In this document: positions 48,505 to 60,498 of the stretch, piece by piece | Layout: each line of letters opens with the position of its first letter | How positions within the stretch are numbered: the first letter of the stretch is position 1 | From: Lolium rigidum | Lineage: Eukaryota > Streptophyta > Magnoliopsida > Poales > Poaceae | Reading direction: 5' to 3' | DNA length: 64,000 nucleotides | Assembly: GCF_022539505.1 (NCBI RefSeq) | Contig: NC_061512.1 | Location: forward strand, 153,619,962 to 153,683,961 | Notes under the pieces: generated by a model | What the model was told of the DNA's origin: nothing | Database searches by the model: none | What the model saw: only the letters and a program-made list of their open reading frames with translations | Program-made: the position numbers and the translations under genes

Positions 48505-50102
48505 TGATGGCGTGTATTTCACACGTTCGTTGGGCAACCCCAAGAGGAAGGTATGATGCGCACAGCAGCAAGTTTTCCCTCAGAAAGAAACCAAGGTTTA
48601 TCGAACCAGGAGGAGCCAAGAAGCACGTTGAAGGTTGATGGCGGCGGGATGTAGTGCGGCGCAACACCGGGGATTCCGGCGCCAACGTGGAACCTGCACA
48701 ACACAACCAAACTACTTTGCCCCAACGAAACAGTGAGGTTGTCAATCTCACCGGCTTGCTGTAACAAAGGATTAACCGTATTGTGTGGAAGATGATTGTT
48801 TGCGAGAAAACAGTAGAACAAGTATTGCAGTAGATTGTATTTCGAGTAAAGAGAATTGGACCGGGGTCCACAGTTCACTAGAGGTGTCTCTCCCATAAGA
48901 CGAACAGCATGTTGGGTGAACAAATTACGGTTGGGCAATTGACAAATAAAGAGAGCATGACAATGCACATACATATCATGATGAGTATAGTGAGATTTAA
49001 TTGGGCATTACGACAAAGTACATAGACCGCCATCCAACTGCATCTATGCCTAAAAAGTCCACCTTCGAGGTTATCATCCGAACCCCTCCAGTATTAAGTT
49101 GCAAGCAACAGACAATTGCATTAAGTATGGTGCGTAATGTAATCAACAACTACATCCTTAGACATAGCATCAATGTTTTATCCCTAGTGGCAACAAGCAC
49201 AACACAACCTTAGAACTTTCATCGTCATTGTCCCGGTGTCAATGCGGGCATGAACCCACTATCGAGCATAAGTACTCCCTCTTGGAGTTACAAGCATCTA
49301 CTTGGCCAGAGCATCTACTAGTAACGGAGAGCATGCAAGATCATAAACAACACATAAGCATAACTTTGATAATCAACATAACAAGTATTCTCTATTCATC
49401 GGATCCCAACAAACGCAACATATAGAATTACATATAGATGATCTTGATCATGATAGGCAGCTCACAAGATCCGACAATGATAGCACAATGGGGAGAAGAC
49501 AACCATCTAGCTACTGCTATGGACCCATAGTCCAGGGGTAGACTACTCACACATCACACCGGAGGCGACCATGGCGGCGTAGAGTCCTCCGGGAGATGAT
49601 TCCCCTCTCCGGCAGGGTGCCGGAGGCGATCTCCTGGATCCCCGAGATGGGATCGGCAGCGGCGGCGTCTCCGGAAGGTTTTCCGTATCGTGGCTCTCGG
49701 TGTCGGGGGTTTCGTCACGGAGGCTATTTGTAGGCGGAAGGGCAGGTCAAGAGGCGGCACGGGGGCCCCACACCACAGGGCCGCGCGGCCAAGGGGGGCG
49801 CCGCGCCGCCCTAGGGTGTGGCCCCCTCGTCGCCCCTCTTCGTCTCTCCTTCGGACTTCCGGAAGCTTCGTGGAAAAATAGGCCCTCGGGCTTTGATTTC
49901 TTCCAATTCCGAGAATATTTCCTTACTAGGATTTCTGAAACCAAAAACAGCAGAAAACGAGCAAGCGGCACTTCGGCATCTTGTTAATAGGTTAGTTCCA
50001 GAAAATGCACGAATATGACATAAAGTGTGCATAAAACATGTAGATAACATCAATAATGTGGCATGGAACATAAGAAATTATCGATACGTCGGAGACGTAT
50101 CA
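48505..50102 (-). repeat. 5' LTR of G2
   Basis: This 1598-bp LTR is closely similar to 43554-45153. The primer-binding region lies just to its left on the plus strand (gcaacggcgcca, 48482-48493). Confidence 0.9.
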
Positions 50103-50514
50103 ATGGCGTGTAAGACACACGTCCGTTGGGAACCCCAAGAGGAAGGTGTGATGCGTACAACAGCAAGTTTTCCCTCAGTAAGAAACCAAGGTTATCGAAC
50201 CAGTAGGAGTCAAGGAACACGTGAAGGTTGTTGGTGGCGGAGTGTAGTGCGGCGCAACACCGGGGATTCCGGCGCCAACGTGGAACCTGCACAACACAAT
50301 CAAAGTACTTTGCCCCAACATAACAGTGAGGTTGTCAATCTCACCGGCTTGCTGTAAACAAAGGATTAAATGTATAGTGTGGAAGATGATGTTTGTTTGC
50401 GAAGAACTGTAAAGAACAGAGTTTGCAGTAGATTGTATTTCAGATGTAAAGAATGGACCGGGGTCCACAGTTCACTAGTGGTGTCTCTCCGATAAGAAAT
50501 AGCATGTTGGGTGA

Positions 50515-52741
50515 TGACAAGGGATTAACTTGCCAATGCCTACGGGTTATAGGCTAGGGTTTTAGTTAGAAGTAGAGGGCAAGTAGATCTCGAAGGTTTC
50601 AGCCGAAAAGTACTCGACGATTGTGAAAACTAGGGTTTGTGGACAATGATTCGATGATCTCCTCGTCCCTCGACTCCCCCTTTATATAAGAGGTGGAGCC
50701 GAGGGTTTCGTTTTGTACAAGTTACAGAGTCCGGGACGGTTTCTAACTCATCCCGCCAAATTTCAAACAACACTTCCTATTACAACTCTACTTTCCAAGA
50801 TCGTGCGGCTCCACTTAAGTGCACCTGAATACTTTGCATGGCTGTTGCTCTAGTTCCTCCAGTTAACTTCACTGTCTCGAGGTAATCGATTAGCCAATCC
50901 TCTGGATCTTGCAAACCGTCGAATTTTCTGAAGTGATCGGGTAACTTGAATCCTGAGGGGACTCGAGTTTTTCGGACTCTCCTCGTGAAGCATGGTAAGC
51001 CGCACATATCCTCGTCGTTAAGCTCCGGGGATTGCCGATGATCCCGTCTGCTTTGCCTTGCTCTATCGACCCTTGCTTGTGCTCCTGTGTCTCTTGCTCC
51101 ACTTGGTCCTTCAGGTACTGCTGCCGTTGCCGCTGCAGGTCGTGGACTATTTTGCCTTGCCGCTCCTTCGGGAGGCGTTGATACAAACGCTGTCCCCATA
51201 GCTCCAACCCCTGCTAACGCCATATTGTACAATGTTTCCCTTGGATCACCTGGGGGTGGCCTGGATGCGAGGATGTAGGCCTGTGTCGCCATATACCCAG
51301 CTTCTGGTGTCTTAGGGATAATGTTTCCTCTTGTATCTATCGACATAAAGGACATGTCGAGGTTTTGGACCAAGTACTCTCTTTACGCTTCGGGTATGTG
51401 TTGTAACCTTGATCTTCCTCTCGTTCCGAGCTTCCCTGTGGCTATCATCCGAAACTCTAGATTGTCGACTTAGATCTGCCCTTCTCCTCGCTGGATGCGA
51501 GGCGCCTCCTTTCTCCTGTTCAACTCAGTCTGTCTGTTTTTCTATTTCTCCGGCGATTGCGTGCGAGCCTATATTGATAAGCTTGCAGTTCTTGAGCCGT
51601 AGCTGTTGTCGTCATTGGCTCCGAACCATCTAGGGCTTTTGCAGCTCTATCCCAGGCTGCTTGTGGAAGTTGAACTCTGACACGTGGTGTGGGCCCGACA
51701 TATTTGGTGCCCATACCTCTCCTTAGATCTGAGGGATCGACATAGGGATTACCCAAATCGTCGAAAGCCTCCGATGTTTCCTCTTGATTTTCGATAGCAT
51801 AAATCTGATGATATTTTGTACTCAGATCTATGTTGGGTTTGGTGACATCATTGTTGAGATTGATGAAGACCTTGCCCATTGTGATAGATTTGTCGATGAA
51901 GTCGTAGTCGTCGACATCGCTTGAGCCATCGCTTATATATGAGTCCGCGAGATGACTCAAACGATGTGTCGGCGAAGATCTTGGCGAGTTTCTCTCTTGT
52001 TCCGGTGCTGACGTAACGTGTTGCCGAAGTTTCTTCTTCTCCCGACTCGGTTGACGATGCATAGCTTAAAAATCGGAATCGACCGCCGACGATCCCGACG
52101 AAATCGGAATTTCGACACGATACGATCCTTCCTTCTCGACGCGAAAGTGAAACCTTCCGAACGTCATCTCCATAGGCTCCGCCAGATACGCATATGCATC
52201 CAAACGGGAGGGTGGGTGAGGAACAAAATCAACAAGACCGGCAGCGATCTGTTTACCTCGATCCATAGTGTTGCTTCCGGTTGACGATGTCGAAGATCTT
52301 GAACGTGCCATCGAGATCAGATCCTTACGCCTCTAATTCCCACGGACGGCGCCAATTGACAAGGAATTAACTTGCCAATGCCTACGGGTTATAGGCTAGG
52401 GTTTTAGTTAGAAGTAGAGGGCAAGTAGATCTCGAAGGTTTCAGCCGAAAAGTACTCGACGATTGTGAAAACTAGGGTTTGTGGACAATGATTCGATGAT
52501 CTCCTCGTCCCTCGACTCCCCCTTTATATAAGAGGTGGAGCCGAGGGTTTCGTTTTGTACAAGTTACAGAGTCCGGGACGGTTTCTAACTCATCCCGCCA
52601 AATTTCAAACAACACTTCCTATTACAACTCTACTTTCCTTAATATATCTTGGGTTCTCGAACCTTCTTATTCTTCGGGTAGTGGGCCTTCATTAAACCCC
52701 GGGTACCATCTTTGGCAGGCCCATTTGGGATGCCTATGTCA
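50515..52741 (-). mobile_element. G4: internally deleted gypsy element of a second family
   Basis: The element is 2227 bp with TSD ggtga at 50510-50514 and 52742-52746. The 5' LTR is 52357-52741 (385 bp, TATA-like tatataa near 52532). The primer site tggcgccgtccgtggg lies beside it on the minus strand. A gag region follows, then a truncated 3' LTR (50515-50796) lacking its first ~103 bp. Everything from mid-gag to inside the 3' LTR, including all of pol, is missing. Both outer ends and the TSD are intact, so the deletion came after insertion. Confidence 0.9.
50797..52311 (-). pseudogene. G4 gag remnant
   Basis: The minus-strand ATG at 52311 opens a Ser-rich start (MARSRSSTSSTG). An in-frame TAA lies near 52066, then the frame continues from 52062 to 51520 (acidic and basic, VDDYDFIDKSITMG). 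A frameshift leads into a segment with the conserved retrotransposon gag motif SGFKLPDHFRKFDGLQDPEDWL and HLSGAARSW. The text stops at SW, exactly at the deletion joint with the LTR. It is not functional. Confidence 0.8.
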
Positions 52742-53941
52742 GGTGAACAAATTACAGTTGGGCAATTGACAAATAGAGAGGGCATAACAATGCACATACA
52801 TATCACGATGACTACTATGAGATTTAATCAGGGCATTACGACAAAGTACATAGACCGCTATCCGAGCATGCATCTATGCCTAAAAAGTCCACCTTCGAGG
52901 TTAGCATCCGCACCCCTTCCAAGTATTAAGTTGCAAACAACGAGACAATTTCATTAAGTATGGTGCGTAATGTAATCAACACAAATATCCTTAGACAAAG
53001 CATTGATGTTTTATCCCTAGTGGCAACGAGCACATCCACAACCTTAGAACTTTCACGTCACTCGTCCCGGATTCAATGGAGGCATGAACCCACTATCGAG
53101 CATAAATACTCCCTCTTGGAGTCACAAGTATCAACTTGGCCGAGCCTCTACTAGCAACGGAGAGCATGCAAGAACATAAACAACACATATATGATAGATT
53201 GATAATCAACTTGACATAGTATTCCATATTCATCGGATCCCAACAATTACAACATGTAGCATTACAAATAGATGATCTTGATCATGATAGGCAGCTCACA
53301 AGATCTAACATGATAGCACAATGAGGAGAAGACAACCATCTAGCTACTGCTATGGACCCATAGTCCAGGGGTGAACTACTCACACATCAATCCGGAGGCG
53401 ATCATGGTGATGAAGAGTCCTCCAGGGGATGATTCCCCTCTCCGGCGAGGGTGCGGGAGGCGATCTCCTGAATTCCCCGAGATGGGATTGGCGGCAGCGG
53501 CGTCTCTGGAAGGTTTTCCGTATCGTGGCTCTCGGTACTGGGGTTTTCGCGACGAAGGCTATAAGTAGGCGGAAGGGCGGAGTCGGAGGGCTGACGAGGG
53601 GCCCACACCATAGGGCGGCGTGGGCCCCCCTCTGGCCGTGCGGCCCTATGGTGGCGGCGCCTCGTCGCCCCACTTCATATCCCTTTCGGTCTTCTGGAAG
53701 CTTCGTGGAAAAATAAGACCATGGGCGTTGATTTTGTCCAATTCCGAGAATATTTCCTTTGTAGGATTTCTGAAACCAAAAACAGCAGAAAACAGCAACT
53801 GGCTCTTCGGCATCTCATCAATAGGTTAGTGCCGGAAAATGCATAATAATGACATAAAGTGTGTATAAAACATGTGAGTATCATCATAAAAGTAGCATGG
53901 AACATAAGAAATTATAGATACGTTTGAGACGTATCACATCC

Positions 53942-55431
53942 GCGATGACCCATTCACATATTAAATTTGGGATGGGGGTGCGTTGGCGCGAACAACGCCC
54001 GTAGTGGCACACAACCACTCGACACCTAAATCGCTCCCTTATCTACGGTACAAACCTATCGCAACATCATCATTTCCCACCCTACCCCTCGCCATTTCTT
54101 GTGTCATATCTTTTGGACGATGCAAACTGCACATAAAACATAGAGGAATTGGTGTAAAACAAGCATGGAGCATCAAAAATTATAGATATATTGGCAACGT
54201 ATCAACATCCCCAAACTTAACTCCTGCTCGTCCTCGAGTAGGTAAGTGATAACAAACAAATAATTTTTGAAGTCACATGCACCTTCAAAGTTCAAAGGCT
54301 GACTAGATACAAATAATTCAAGGACAAGTAATAATAGATTCATGATTCAATCAATAATAATTTTGGGACCATGCACATAAAACTAAGAATGACAACTATG
54401 CTCTCTTAATGGTGCATGAACTTAGAAGATGAAGACTCAACATGAAAGTAAAAGAAAGTCCCTTCGCAGAGGGAGGCAGGGATTACTCATGTGCTAGAGC
54501 TTTTTATTTTGAAAGCATGGAAACAATTGTGCCAACGGTAGTAATAATTCATATGGGTTATGTATAAAATTTCCTATAATTTGCAAGCCTCATGCATCGA
54601 ATACTAATAGTGCCCACACCTTGTCCTAATTAGCTCGGATTTCCATGGATTATCATCACATTACATATGTTTCAACCAAGTGTCGCAAAGGAGTACCTCT
54701 ATGCCACCTGTACAAAGGTCCAAGGAGATAAATCGCATTTGATTTCTCGATTTTGATAGATCTCAACTTAAGGACATCCATACCGGGACAACATAGAAAA
54801 CAGATAATGGACTCCTCTTTTTAATGCTTTAAGCATTCAACAATAATAATATTCTCATAAGAGATTTTGAGGATTTGAGTGTCCAAGCTGGAACTTCCAC
54901 CATGATACATGGCTTTGGTTGGCGGCCCAATGTTCTTCTCTAACAATATGCATACTCAAACCATTTCAACTCATGGCAAATCTCCCTTACTTCAGACAAG
55001 ACGAACATGCATAACAACTCACATGATATTCAACAAATGTGTGACAGGTTGATGGCGTCCCCAGATAACATGGTTACCGCTCAACAAGCAACTTATAAGA
55101 ACTAAGATACATAAGTGACATATTCCTCTACCACAATATTTTTTAGGCTACTTTCCCATGAGCTATATATTGCAAAAACAAGGAATAAATTTTTGAAAGG
55201 TTTTAAAGGTAGCACACAAGCAATTTACTTTGGAGTGGCGATAAAATACCACATATAGGTAGATATGGTGGACACGATTGGAATTTTGGTTTTTGGGAGT
55301 TGGATGCACGAGTAGAGCTCATACTCAGTACAAATGAAGGCTAGCAAAAGAAGGCGACCGACTAAGAGAGCAATAATGGCCATAATCATGCATAACGACA
55401 AAACTTATTAATCAAAGCATATGGTGATATT
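53942..55431 (-). mobile_element. G6: old gypsy remnant
   Basis: An LTR start on the minus strand (tgatacgttgccaatatatc, ending at 54204) is preceded by a PPT-like ttaagtttggggatg. It is followed on the right by a decayed 3' domain (54205-55431) collinear with G1's (for example tcttctctaacaatatgcat and accgggacaacatagaaaac). The LTR part beyond about 54150 towards 53942 is not recognisable as the family LTR. G5 cuts the remnant at 55431. There is no coding sequence. Confidence 0.7.
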
Positions 55432-57028
55432 TGATACGTCTCAAACGTATCTATAATTTCTTATGTTCCATGCTAGTTTTATGACAATACTCACATGTTT
55501 TATATACACTTTATATCATTTTGATGTATTTTCCGGCACTAACCTATTAACAAGATGCCGAAGCGCCAGTTCCTGTTTTCTGCTGTTTTTGGTTTCAGAA
55601 ATCCTACACAGGAAATATTCTCAGAATTAGACGAAACAAAAGCCCACGGTCTTATTTTCCACGGAGCTTTCCAGAACACCGAAGGAGAGACGAAGAGGGG
55701 CAAAGGTGGCCCCACACCCTAGGGCGGCGCGGCCTGGAGGGGGGCGCGCCGGCCTGTGGGGTGGGCCCCTCGGCCGCCTCCCGACTCTGACCCTTCTCCT
55801 ATTTATTCACTCCGTCGCAAAAACCCTAGTACCGAGAGCCACGATACGAGAAAAGTTCCAGAGACGCCGTCGCCGCCAATCCCATCTCGGGGGATTCAGG
55901 AGATCGCCTCCGGCACCCTGCCGGAGAGGGGAATCATCACTGGAGGACTCTACATCATCATGCCCGCCTCCTGATTGATGCGTGAGTAGTTCATCCTTGG
56001 ACCATGGGTCCACAGCAGTAGCTAGATGGTTGTCTTCTCCTCTTGTGCTATCATGTTTAGATCTTGTGAGCTGCCTAACATGATCAAGATCGTCTATTTG
56101 TAATGCTACATGTTGTGTTTCTTGGGATCCGATGAATATGGAATACTATGTCAAGTTGATTATGGATCTATCATATATGTGTTGTTTATGATCTTGCATG
56201 CTCTCCGTTGCTAGTAGAGGCTCTGGCCAAGTTGATACTTGTAACTCCAAGAGGGAGTATTTATGCTCGATAGTGGGTTCATGCCTCCATTCAATCTGGG
56301 ACAGTGACAGGAAGTTCTAAGGTTATGGATGTGTTGTTGCCACTAGGGATAAAACATCAATGCTTTGTCTAAGGATATTTGTGTTGATTACATTACGCAC
56401 AGTACTTAATGCAATTGTCTGTTGTTTGCAACTTAATACTGGAAGGGGTGCGGATGCTAACCTGAAGGTGGACTTTTTAGGCATAGATGCATGCTGGAGA
56501 GCGGTCTATGTTATTTGTCGTAATGCCCTAAGTAAATCTCATATTAGTCATCATAATATGTATGTGCATTGTTATGCCCTCTCTATTTGTCAATTGCCCA
56601 ACTGTAATTTGTTCACCCAACATGCTATTTCTTATTGGAGAGACACCACTAGTGAACTGTGGACCCCGGTCCATTCTTTTACATCTGAAATACAATCTAC
56701 TGCAATCACTGTTCTCTACTATTCTTCGCAAGAAAATATCATTCTCCACACCATACGTTTAATCCTTTGTTTATAGCAAGCCGGTGAGATTGACAACCTC
56801 ACTGTTAAGTTGGGGCAAAGTATTTTGATTGTGTTGTGCAGGTTCCACGTTGGCGCCGGAATCCCCGGTGTTGCGCCGCACTACACTCCTCCACCAACAA
56901 CCTTCACGTGGCCTTCATCTCCTACTGGTTCGATAACCTTGGTTTCTTTACGAGGGAAAACTTGCTCGCTGTGCGCATCACACCTTCCTCTTGGGGTTCC
57001 CAACGGACGTGTGCATCACGCGCCATCA
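55432..57028 (+). repeat. 5' LTR of G5
   Basis: A 1597-bp LTR, tgatacgtctcaaacgtatc to cgcgccatca, with GC-rich sequence near 55720-55760. Confidence 0.92.
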
Positions 57029-57039
57029 AGACTGTTTTC

Positions 57040-57057
57040 TGGCGCCGTTGCCGGGGA
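57040..57057 (+). other. Primer-binding site of G5
   Basis: The sequence tggcgccgttgccgggga lies eleven bases after the LTR. It matches the primer site known from Athila-group elements, thought to pair with tRNA-Asp. Confidence 0.7.
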
Positions 57058-57221
57058 GATCAAGACACGCTGCAAGGGGAGTCTCTCACATCCAATCTCT
57101 TTACTTTGTTATTGTCTTGCTTTACTTTATTTTATTTTCAGTTTTGTTTGCTTTCTCTACATCAAAAACACAAAAAAATTAGTTACTTGCATTTACTTTA
57201 TTAACTTTTGTTTATTTCATC

Positions 57222-57659
57222 ATGCTTCGTCCTAAGTTCACTTTGAAAGATATACCGGTAGGGCGTGGGTCTATCATTGGAAGAGATAATATAGAAGAAT
57301 TTTTCACTCATGTTAGTACAGTTAAATATTTTGAAGATAGATCCTTGGTAGAACTTGCTCCTACTTATGAAATTGCTACTGCCTCTTTAGTGCACATGTT
57401 GGAAGCTAGATTTGTTAATCTTAATCCAATAATGCAACATATGTTTCTTACACTCTGTGATATGGAAGAAGGAGAGAAGAAAGATTTTGTTTTAGAAACC
57501 CTTCTTAAAGAATTTGGTGATGTAGCTAGAGAAACTAGAAAAGTCTTTATTCAACATAAGATGCTCAGCTTTTATACTAATTTTGCAAGTACCCTTGAAA
57601 AGATGGAAAAAGATAGACTAAAGTACGCTAATAAAGTCAATTGTGAGGGTGGAGACTAA
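57222..57659 (+). CDS. 145-aa ORF of G5, function unknown
   Basis: The ATG at 57222 opens MLRPKFTLKDIPVGRGSIIG. The product is helical and acidic, with EEFFTHVSTVKYFEDRSLVE, HMFLTLCDMEEGEKKDF and FASTLEKMEKDRLKY. It has no zinc knuckle, protease or RT motif. It takes the place of the gag-like ORF of G1 and G2 but is not similar to it. It ends in a frameshift, since the following frame reads on without a gap as the C-terminal part. I do not recognise the family. Confidence 0.5.
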   Translation: MLRPKFTLKDIPVGRGSIIGRDNIEEFFTHVSTVKYFEDRSLVELAPTYEIATASLVHMLEARFVNLNPIMQHMFLTLCDMEEGEKKDFVLETLLKEFGDVARETRKVFIQHKMLSFYTNFASTLEKMEKDRLKYANKVNCEGGD

Positions 57660-57867
57660 AGTACCAATACCTTATAAGCTCATAGGAATGCATGAGGCAC
57701 TAGAAAATAATTTTGATTGGATTGTTCCTGAAAATTTATTTGAGGAGCGTAGTAAGCCTAAAAGTAATGAAAGAGGGGCTTCTGAAACTTACATAGATAA
57801 GATACAATGCATTGTTGAGAAAACCCCCAACTCCTCTGTTGATGCTTCATCTCTTGATAATACTTGA
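57643..57867 (+). pseudogene. C-terminal continuation of the G5 ORF, other frame
   Basis: The frame holds VPIPYKLIGMHEALENNF, DWIVPENLFEERS and ends SSVDASSLDNT. The last residues (DASSLDNT) are the same as at the end of the G1 gag-like ORF, and the DNA after both stops is shared (gcgcctagctgaaaggcgtt). It has no start codon of its own, so it is best read as the tail of the ORF at 57222. Confidence 0.55.
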
Positions 57868-60498
57868 TTTACACTTTCTGCGCCTAGCTGAAAGGCGTTA
57901 AAGAAAAGCGCTTATGGGAGACAACCCATTATTTTATTTCTGCAATTTTTGTTTTATATTTGTGTCTTGGAAGTTGTTACTACTGTATCAACATCTCCTT
58001 ATCTTTACTTTATTGCATTGTTGCGCCAAATAAAGTCTTTGATAGTAAGGTTGATACTAGATTTGGATTTTTGCGCAGAAACAGATTTCTAGCTGTCACG
58101 AATTTGAGTAGGACTCTCTGTAAGAAACTCAGAAAAATCTGCGAAAATTCATGAGCGATCCTCAGATATGTACGCAACTTTCATTCAATTTGAGCTTCTT
58201 CATTTGAGCATGTTAAGTGCCTCTGAAAAATTCATCTTTACGGACTGTTCTGTTTTGACAGATTCTGCCTTTTATTTCGCATTGCCTCTTATACTGTGTT
58301 GAGTGGATTTCTTTGCTCCATTAACTTTCAGTAGCTTTGGGTAATGTCCATAAATGTTAGGAATGATTGTGTCCTCTCTGAACATGTGAATTTTTAATTA
58401 TGCACTAACCCTCTAATGAGTTTGTTTTGAGTTTGGTGTGGATGAAGTTTTCAAGGATCAAGAGAGGAGGATGATATAATATGATCAAGAAGAGTGAAAA
58501 GTCTAAGCTTGGGGATGCCCCCGTGGTTCATCCCTGCATATTTCAAGAATACTCAAGCATCTAAGCTTGGGGATGCCCAAGGCATCCCCTTCTTCATCGA
58601 CAACTTATCAGGTCACCTCTAGTGAAACTATATTTTTATTCTGTCACTTCTTATGTGCTTTACTTGGAGCGTCTGTATGCTTTTATTTTTGTTTTTGTTT
58701 GAATAAGCTCGGATCCTAGCATTATTTGTGTGGGAGAAAGACACGCTCCGTTGTTTCATATGAACACTGGTGTTCTTAGCTTTACTTTTAATGTTCATGG
58801 CGAAGGTTGAAAACTGCTTCGTTCATTGCTATTTGGTTGGAAACAGAAAATGCTCCATGTGGTAATTGGTATATTGTCTTGAATAATTTGATAATTGGCA
58901 ATTGTTTTGAGCTCTCAAATAGATCATGTTTAAGCTCTTGCATCATGTAGATTGAAGCTATTAGTGGAGAACTACAATAGAGCTTGTTGAAATTTGGTTT
59001 GCATGATTGGTCTCTCTAAAAAGTCTAGATATTTTCTGATAAAGGTGTTTGAACAACAAAGAGACAGTGTAGAGTCTTATAATGCTTGCAATATGTTCTT
59101 ATGTAAGTTTTGCTGTACCGGTTCATACTTGAGTTTGCTTCAAACAACCTTGCTAGCCAAAGCCTTGTACTGAGAGGGAATGCTTCTCGTGCAACCAAAA
59201 CCTTGAGCCAAAACCTATGCCATTTGTGTCCACCATAACAACCTACTACGTGGTATTTTTCTGCCATTCCAAGTAAATTGCTTGCGTGCTACCTTTAAAA
59301 TTTCATTCTTTGTCTTTGCAATACATAGCTCATGGGAAAATAGCTTAAAAAACTATTGTGGTATTGAATATGTTAATTATGTATCTTATTTCTTATAAGT
59401 TGCTTGTTGAGCGGTAACCATGTTTCTGGGGACGCCATCAACTATTACACCTTTGTTGATAATCATGTGAGTTGCTATGCATGTTCGTCTTGTCTGAAGT
59501 AAGGGTGATTTATCATGATTAAATGGTTTGAGTATGCATATTGTTAGAGAAGAACATTGGGCCGCCAACTAAAGCCATGTATTATGGTGGAAGTTTCGGT
59601 TTGGACATTAATCCTCAATCTCTTATGAGAATATTATCTCGTTGTTGAATGCTTAAGCATTAAAGAGGAGTCCATTATCTGTTTTCTATGTTGTCCCGGT
59701 ATGGATGTCCTTAAGGTGAGATTTATCAAAAACGAGAAATCAAATGCGATCTATCTCCTTGGACCTTTGTATAGACGACCTAGAGGTACCCCTTTGTGAC
59801 ACTTGGTTGAAACATATGTAATGCAATGATAATCCATGGAAATCCGAGCTAATTAGGACAAGGTGCGAGCACTATTGGTATTCGATGCATGAGGCTTGCA
59901 ACTTATATGATGTCTTATGCATAACACACGTGAATTATTACTACCGTTGAAAAAATTGTTTCCATGTTTCCAAAATAAAAAGCTCTAGCACAAGAGTAAT
60001 CCCTGCTTCCCTCTGCGAAGGGCCCTTTCTTTTACTTTATGTTGAGTCAGTTTACCTACTTCTTTCTATCTTAGAAGCAAACACTTGTGTCAACTGTGTG
60101 CATTGATTCCTACATACTTGCTTATTTGCATTCATCATATTACTTTGTGTTGACAATTATCCATGAGATAAACATGTTGAAGTTGAAAGCAACTGCTGAA
60201 AGTTATATCTTCCTTTGTGTTGCTTCAAACCCTTCTATTAAGAATCTATTGCTTTATGAGTTAACTCCTATGCAAGACTTATTGATGCTTGTCTTGAAAG
60301 TACTATTCATGAAAAGTCTTTGCTATATGATCAGTTGTTTAGTCATTATCTTTACCATTGCTTTGAATCACTTCATTCATCTCATATGCTTTACAATAGT
60401 ATTGATCAAGATTATGATAGCAGCATGTCACTTCGGAAATTATCCTTGTTATCGTTTACCTACTCGAGGGCGAGTAGGAACTAAGCTTGGGGATGCTT
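57868..60498 (+). other. Non-coding 3' domain of G5
   Basis: About 2.6 kb with no sustained frame. It contains blocks shared with G0 (near 59148 and 60000) and with G1, G2, G3 and G6. It ends in the PPT. The repeated phrase aagcttggggatgcccc near 58506, 58563 and 60484 gives three PPT-like runs. Confidence 0.75.

Larger units (their letters stand above)
43554..50102 (-). mobile_element. G2: non-autonomous Athila-like gypsy element inside G1's LTR
   Basis: This is a complete 6549-bp element, with LTRs at 43554-45153 and 48505-50102. The TSD atggc is at 43549-43553 and 50103-50107. It inserted two bases from the end of G1's own LTR, and because both elements begin tgatggcgtg the junction looks like a duplicated LTR start. 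Internal order on the minus strand is primer-binding region (near 48480), gag-like ORF, non-coding region, PPT. The 3' LTR edge reads gtatcggcatcc instead of gtatcaagcatcc, a small terminal change. Confidence 0.93.
25142..53936 (-). mobile_element. G1: non-autonomous Athila-like gypsy element, host of nested insertions
   Basis: The ends are tgatggcgtg (25142) and gagacgtatca (53936), flanked by the TSD catcc at 25137-25141 and 53937-53941. Read on the minus strand, the 5' LTR is the right-hand one. It is followed by a primer-binding region of the tggcgccgttgccgggga type (near 43520-43538), a gag-like ORF, a long non-coding region, the PPT (next to 26739) and the 3' LTR at 25142-26738. Without its guests (C1 with G3, G2, G4) the element is about 6.8 kb. 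There is no protease, RT or integrase, so it depends on enzymes from another element. Confidence 0.92.
50103..53936 (-). repeat. 5' LTR of G1, remaining parts
   Basis: After G2's TSD, G1's 5' LTR continues 50108-50514. It is broken by G4 and resumes 52747-53936. With the seven bases at 43547-43553 this rebuilds an LTR of about 1.6 kb matching 25142-26738. The right edge is gagacgtatca followed by the TSD catcc. Confidence 0.9.

Noticed and set aside
43554..53936. A set of solo LTRs and partial copies
   Set aside because: The TSDs show they are two ordered elements (G2, G4) inside G1's LTR, not independent solo LTRs.
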